Part shown: in pieces, positions 53,506-58,030 of the stretch
Position numbering within the stretch: the stretch's first letter is position 1
How the letters are laid out: each line of letters starts with the position of its first letter
NCBI GenBank assembly: GCA_021731085.1
Contig: JAKFYB010000037.1
Location: 1 to 58,030, forward strand
From: Dehalococcoidia bacterium
GTDB lineage: Bacteria; Chloroflexota; Dehalococcoidia; DSTF01; JACRBR01
DNA length: 58,030 bases
Reading direction: 5' to 3'
Made by a program: the position numbers and the translations under genes
The notes under the pieces: generated by a model
Databases searched by the model: none
Told to the model about the DNA's origin: nothing
What the model saw: only the letters and a program-made list of their open reading frames with translations

Positions 53506-56500
53506 ATGCAGCGAGCACGACTGAGTGAAGGAATGAGACGATATGCCGCGATGGGAATCGCGGCGGTTGTGCTTGCTGTAGTGGCTGTTGTCGGAGGGTT
53601 GGTCATTGGCCGCGGCGGCGCACCGTCGGGTGAGGCTGCGGTCGGGTTTGTGGCTACGGGTAGTGGACTCGCGACGGGCACGGGAAACACCTGCACGATC
53701 TCGTCGTACACGGTCGCGGTGGGCTCGAACCGGCTGCTCGTCGTCGGCGTATCGATCCAGGATGCGGACACGGTTTCTGGCGTGACGTTCAATGGCGACG
53801 CGCTTCAGTCAGCGGGCAATGCCGTTCAAACAGGCCCCACGCCAGACATTCGTGTCGAGACGTGGTATCGGATCGCGCCAGACGAGGCGACGGCGAATAT
53901 CGTCGTGACGTTTACAGGGAACGCGACGGCAGTCTGCGGAGCGGCGAACTTCACGGGTGTAGATCAGACGACGCCGCTGAGTGGGTTCGTGTCGGATGCG
54001 GACGCAACCGATGGCTCTGGCGCCAACGACCCTTCGCTCACGCCTGCGGGTGCCGCAGATGGTGACTTCATCTTTGATGTACTGGCGATGTCGGCTGTCA
54101 CTGGTGTTCCCGTGGTCGGTGGCGGACAGACGTCTCGTTGGAACGCGTCGTCAGGCGGCACCGATCCGGTGCAAGGTGCAGGCAGCACGCAAGCTGGATC
54201 AACTGCAGGCGACGTGATGTCGTGGAACCTGGGCAATAGTTTCTTCTGGGTGTACTCGGCTGTCGTCATCAACGAGAGCACGGCGCCGACGCCTACCAAC
54301 ACAGCAACAGCAACAGCGACGCGCACGAATACGCCGACGGCGACGGCCACGGCAACGCCGACTCGAACGAATACGCCGACAAACACAGCGACCAACACGC
54401 CTACAAACACAGCTACGAACACGCCCACGAACACCGCAACAAATACAGCAACCAACACACCGACCTCGACGATCGCTGTGCCAACGACGACGGCTTGGGC
54501 GCTGAGCATCGACTGCGACACGGCGACTCTCGGGATCCAGGCGTCGTGCAACGGCACGCCGGGCGCGACGGACGTCGGGGTTGTGCTGTCGAACATCTCG
54601 AACGGACCGCTGCGGCTGGCGTCGTTCGACTTCAAGGTGCGGGTCGATGAGGGCGTGCTTGTGCCGGTTGATCCAGGTGTGTGCGTGCCCGAGGTCAACT
54701 GCAATCCTGAGTTCAATGCGCTAATGCCAGGCAGCGCCTGGGCATGCTCGCCTCCGACGCCGGAAGCGGATCAGGATCTGAGTCCGTCGAGCGCGCTGAG
54801 CTTCTTGTCCTGCTTCAATGCGACGCCCACGCCGGGCGATGGGCCGGTGCTGAATGCGGGTCAGTCGGTCGTGCTGGCGTTTGTGCGGTATACGGCGACG
54901 AGCGGCAACACGGCCGTTGAGATAGAGCGCGGTGCCGTGTACGACGGCGACTTCAACGAGATCATGTCGTGCCGGCCGCCACTGAGTCTCGAAGGCATAT
55001 GCAACGACGCATCGGTGACGATCTCGGCCCCGCCGACATCGACGCCAACGCCCGCGGATACGGCGACGAATACGGCAACGCTGACAAGCACGGCGACGAA
55101 CACACCGACGAACACACCGGTGCCGACGACGACGGCGTGGGCGGTGCGGGTGGACTGTGACGTAAACACGCCGGGGATCCAGGCGACGTGCACGACGACG
55201 AGTGGCCCGGTGGATGTGGACGTGTACCTCGTGAACGTGAGCGCAGTGGCGCGGACGCTGGGGTCCTTCAATCTGAAGCTGGTGGCGGACCAGGGGGTAT
55301 TGTCGCCGGTGCTGCCGGGCGCCTGCACACCGGAACTCGACTGCAACCCGCAGTTCAATGCGGGACTGACGGGAAGCGCGTGGCAGTGCAGCCCGCCGAC
55401 GCCGGAAGCGGACCAGGATCTGAGCCCGACAAACGCGGTGAGCTTCATCTCGTGCTTCAACGCCGTGGCGCCGCCAGGCGATGGTCCGGTGGTGAACATC
55501 GGAGATGAGGTGCTGCTGGCGACGGTGCACTACATCGGAAGCGCCGGCGTAACGTCCGTAACGCTGGATCAGGTGGCGGTGTACGACGGGGATCTCGGGG
55601 AGATCATGTCGTGCCGGCCGGATCTGGGCATCGGCGGGGTGTGCTCGGACGCGCAACTGACGGTCGAAGACCCGACCGCGACGCCGAGTCCGACGAATAC
55701 GGCAACCAACACACCGACGAATACGGCCACGAACACGCCGACCAACACGGCGACGAACACCGGCACAAGCACGTCGACGGCGACGAGCACGGCAACGAAT
55801 ACGCCGGTGCCGACGACGACGGCGTGGGCGGTGCGGGTGGACTGTGATGTAAACACGCCGGGGATCCAGGCGACGTGCACGACGACGTCAGGACCGGTGG
55901 ATGTGGACGTGTACCTCGTGAACGTGTCTGCGCTGGCGCGGACGCTGGGGTCCTTCAACCTGAAGCTGGTGGCGGACCAGGGCGTACTGTCGCCGGTGCT
56001 GCCGGGCGCCTGCACACCGGAACTCGACTGCAACCCGCAGTTCAACGCAGGACTGACGGGGAGCGCGTGGGCATGCAGTCCACCGACGCCTGAGGCAGAC
56101 CAGGACCCGAGCGTGACGAACGCGGTGAGCTTCATCTCGTGCTTCAACACGGTGGCGCCACCAGGCGATGGTCCGGTGGTGAACATCGGTGATGAGGTGC
56201 TGCTGGCAACGGTGCACTACATCGGCAGCGCCGGGACGACGGCCGTGACGCTGGATCAGGTGGCGGTGTACGACGGGGATCTGGCGGAGATCATGTCGTG
56301 CCGGCCGGACCTGACGGTGGGCGGTGTGTGCTCGGACGCGCAGCTGACGGTCGAAGACCCGACGGCGACGCCGAGTCCAACGAATACGGCGACGAGTACG
56401 CCCACGGAGACATCGACGCCGACGAACACGGCCACGAATACACCTGAAAATACGGCCACGAATACGGCGACAAACACATCGACGGCGACGAACACGGCGA

Positions 56501-58030
56501 CGAACACACCGACGAACACGCCGGTGCCGACGACGACGGCGTGGGCGGTGCGGGTGGACTGTGACGTAACCACGCCGGGAATCCAGGCGACGTGTACGAC
56601 GACGTCAGGTCCAGTGGATGTGGACGTGTACCTCGTGAACGTGTCTGCGCTGGCGCGGACGCTGGGGTCCTTCAACCTGAAGCTGGTGGCGGACCAGGGG
56701 GTGCTGTCGCCGGTGCTGCCGGGCGCCTGCACACCGGAACTCGACTGCAACCCGCAGTTCAATGCGGGACTGACCGGCAGTGCCTGGTCGTGCAGCCCGC
56801 CGACGCCGGAAGCGGACCAGGACCCGGGCGTGACGAACGCGGTGAGCTTTATCTCGTGCTTTAACGCAGTGGCACCGCCGGGAGACGGACCGGTGGTGAA
56901 CCCGACGAATGAGGTGCTGCTGGCGACGGTGCACTACATCGGAAGCGCCGGCGTAACGTCCATAACGCTGGATCAGGTGGCGGTGTACGACGGGGATCTC
57001 GCGGAGATCATGTCGTGCCGGCCGGACCTGGCGATCGGCGGCGTCTGCAGCGACGCGCAGGTGACAGTGACGGACCCGACGGCAACGCCGAGCCCGACGA
57101 ACACGGCCACGAACACGGCGACGAACACGGCGACGAACACCGCAACGAATACGCCGACAAACACGGCGACCAATACACCGACGCCGACAAATACGGCAAC
57201 GAACACCGCGACCAACACGGCGACGAACACCGCAACCAACACGCCAGAGACGCCGACGGAGACGTCGACGCCAACCAACACGGCAACGAACACGCCGACC
57301 AGCACGGCAACGAATACAGCAACCAACACAGCGACGAATACGCCGACCAATACGGCGACAAACACACCGACCAACACGCCGGTGCCGACGACGACGGCAT
57401 GGGCGGTGCGGGTGGACTGCGACGTGAACACGGCGGGGATCCAGACGACGTGTCCGGCGACGAGCGGGCCGGTGGACGTAAACGTCTACCTGGTGAACGT
57501 GAGCGCCCCGGCGCGGACGTTAGGGTCGTTCAACCTGAAACTGGTAGCGGACCAGGGGGTGCTATCACCGGTGCTGCCGGGCGCCTGCACACCGGAGTTG
57601 AACTGCAACCCGCAATTCAACGCTGGACTGACGGGGAGCGCGTGGCAGTGCTCACCACCGACGCCGGAAGCGGACCAGGATCTGAGCCCGACAAATGCGG
57701 TGAGCTTCATCTCGTGCTTCAACGCCGTGGCGCCACCCGGCGATGGTCCGGTGGTGAACATCGGTGATGAGGTGCTGCTGGCAACGGTGCACTACATCGG
57801 CAGCGCCGGGACGACGGCCGTGACGCTGGATCAGGTGGCGGTGTACGACGGGGATCTCGGGGAGATCATGTCGTGCCGGCCGGACCTGGCGATCGGCGGC
57901 GTGTGCACCGACGCGCAGGTGACGGTGACGGATCCGACGGCAACGCCGAGCCCGACGAGCTCGGCCACGAACACCGCGACCAATACGGCCACCAACACGC
58001 CGACAAACACGGCGACCAATACACCGACGC
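53506..58030 (+). CDS. Giant secreted protein with tandem cohesin-like repeats (3' partial)
   Basis: The frame from ATG 53506 (MQRARLSEGMRRYAA; ATG 53533 is an alternative) stays open to the window end, so at least 1508 residues are present. A signal peptide or membrane anchor (about residues 10-40) is followed by one A module (44-258) and a linker. At least five cohesin-like domains (starting at 54490, 55135, 55822, 56539 and 57397) follow, each separated by a Thr-Asn-Pro linker of growing length. Each has about ten Cys, as in CTPELDCNPQFNA and WQCSPPTPEADQD. GGGGAG precedes the start. In a cohesin-dockerin reading this is the scaffoldin. No end module is seen because the gene is cut off. 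Confidence 0.88.
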   Translation, partial: MQRARLSEGMRRYAAMGIAAVVLAVVAVVGGLVIGRGGAPSGEAAVGFVATGSGLATGTGNTCTISSYTVAVGSNRLLVVGVSIQDADTVSGVTFNGDALQSAGNAVQTGPTPDIRVETWYRIAPDEATANIVVTFTGNATAVCGAANFTGVDQTTPLSGFVSDADATDGSGANDPSLTPAGAADGDFIFDVLAMSAVTGVPVVGGGQTSRWNASSGGTDPVQGAGSTQAGSTAGDVMSWNLGNSFFWVYSAVVINESTAPTPTNTATATATRTNTPTATATATPTRTNTPTNTATNTPTNTATNTPTNTATNTATNTPTSTIAVPTTTAWALSIDCDTATLGIQASCNGTPGATDVGVVLSNISNGPLRLASFDFKVRVDEGVLVPVDPGVCVPEVNCNPEFNALMPGSAWACSPPTPEADQDLSPSSALSFLSCFNATPTPGDGPVLNAGQSVVLAFVRYTATSGNTAVEIERGAVYDGDFNEIMSCRPPLSLEGICNDASVTISAPPTSTPTPADTATNTATLTSTATNTPTNTPVPTTTAWAVRVDCDVNTPGIQATCTTTSGPVDVDVYLVNVSAVARTLGSFNLKLVADQGVLSPVLPGACTPELDCNPQFNAGLTGSAWQCSPPTPEADQDLSPTNAVSFISCFNAVAPPGDGPVVNIGDEVLLATVHYIGSAGVTSVTLDQVAVYDGDLGEIMSCRPDLGIGGVCSDAQLTVEDPTATPSPTNTATNTPTNTATNTPTNTATNTGTSTSTATSTATNTPVPTTTAWAVRVDCDVNTPGIQATCTTTSGPVDVDVYLVNVSALARTLGSFNLKLVADQGVLSPVLPGACTPELDCNPQFNAGLTGSAWACSPPTPEADQDPSVTNAVSFISCFNTVAPPGDGPVVNIGDEVLLATVHYIGSAGTTAVTLDQVAVYDGDLAEIMSCRPDLTVGGVCSDAQLTVEDPTATPSPTNTATSTPTETSTPTNTATNTPENTATNTATNTSTATNTATNTPTNTPVPTTTAWAVRVDCDVTTPGIQATCTTTSGPVDVDVYLVNVSALARTLGSFNLKLVADQGVLSPVLPGACTPELDCNPQFNAGLTGSAWSCSPPTPEADQDPGVTNAVSFISCFNAVAPPGDGPVVNPTNEVLLATVHYIGSAGVTSITLDQVAVYDGDLAEIMSCRPDLAIGGVCSDAQVTVTDPTATPSPTNTATNTATNTATNTATNTPTNTATNTPTPTNTATNTATNTATNTATNTPETPTETSTPTNTATNTPTSTATNTATNTATNTPTNTATNTPTNTPVPTTTAWAVRVDCDVNTAGIQTTCPATSGPVDVNVYLVNVSAPARTLGSFNLKLVADQGVLSPVLPGACTPELNCNPQFNAGLTGSAWQCSPPTPEADQDLSPTNAVSFISCFNAVAPPGDGPVVNIGDEVLLATVHYIGSAGTTAVTLDQVAVYDGDLGEIMSCRPDLAIGGVCTDAQVTVTDPTATPSPTSSATNTATNTATNTPTNTATNTPT
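54490..57930 (+). repeat. Five tandem cohesin-like domain repeats
   Basis: Units start at 54490, 55135, 55822, 56539 and 57397, so the periods are 645, 687, 717 and 858 bases; the differences come from the linkers. Units 2-5 share runs of more than 50 identical bases (for example around GGTGCTGCCGGGCGCCTGCA), and unit 1 is clearly diverged. All share SVDCD/RVDCD starts, LGSFNLKL, SFISCFNAV, GDGPVVN and VYDGDLGEIMSCRP-type segments. Confidence 0.85.
57070..57396 (+). repeat. Thr-Asn-Ala-Pro linker between cohesin-like units 4 and 5
   Basis: About 109 residues of TNTATNT units. Linkers of this gene grow along the protein (55036-55134, 55666-55821, 56356-56538, 57070-57396); another begins at 57934 and reaches the window edge. 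Confidence 0.9.

Noticed and set aside
42868-57396. CRISPR-like regular repeats
   Set aside because: The repeats are in-frame coding linkers without unique spacers of constant length.
38879-58019. Many minus-strand frames rich in Val-Phe-Gly (VFVGVFVAV) or Arg across the secreted-protein genes
   Set aside because: They are exact shadows of the Thr-Pro-Asn linkers on the other strand and have no start signals.

Overview
The window is high-GC bacterial chromosome with dense genes, short intergenic gaps and no phage, IS, CRISPR, rRNA or tRNA that I can see. The gene set points to an uncultivated, probably aerobic heterotrophic Chloroflexota of the Dehalococcoidia type. It includes several CaiB/BaiF-type CoA-transferases, an acyl-CoA carboxylase subunit, crotonases, an F420/PPOX-type enzyme, an Rv2578c-like radical SAM protein, lipoproteins, and large secreted proteins with Thr-Pro linkers and dockerin-like ends. 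This placement is inference from gene content only.

From 1 to 34 kb lie housekeeping and accessory metabolic genes on both strands. They cover acyl-CoA metabolism (carboxyltransferase, AMACR-like protein, enoyl-CoA hydratase, a two-gene CoA-transferase pair), DNA repair (PcrA helicase, Ogt, RecO, CinA) and isoleucine synthesis (citramalate synthase). MoeA, a Bcp-type peroxiredoxin, GDP-mannose dehydratase and a KimA-like K+ transporter are also here. A small operon (42-codon leader ORF, terminator, two GNAT acetyltransferases, a frameshifted methyltransferase) sits at 18.1-20.3 kb.

From 33.7 to 36.9 kb there are three perfect and one near-perfect ParB-binding (parS) sites. The G/C balance of the + strand also changes sign near 34.4 kb, and every gene to its right is on the + strand. 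Together these suggest an origin-proximal segregation region, although dnaA, parA and parB are not in the window. The operon here encodes a SufR-like Fe-S regulator with its own operator, an Mrp/ApbC Fe-S carrier, and a NYN-domain protein whose coding sequence contains one of the parS sites.

From 37 to 58 kb lies a run of six large, co-directional genes for secreted modular proteins. They combine LamG-like domains, calcineurin-like phosphoesterases, a repeated beta-sandwich module, lamin-tail domains and cohesin-like domains, joined by long Thr-Pro-Asn-Ala linkers. Five of the six end in the same Ca-loop/Cys/duplicated-dockerin module; the sixth runs off the window after at least five near-identical cohesin-like repeats. 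This looks like a cohesin-dockerin surface assembly built on phosphoesterases instead of glycosidases, and it is the best candidate here for an undescribed system. One of these genes has an apparent single-base frameshift just before its linker.
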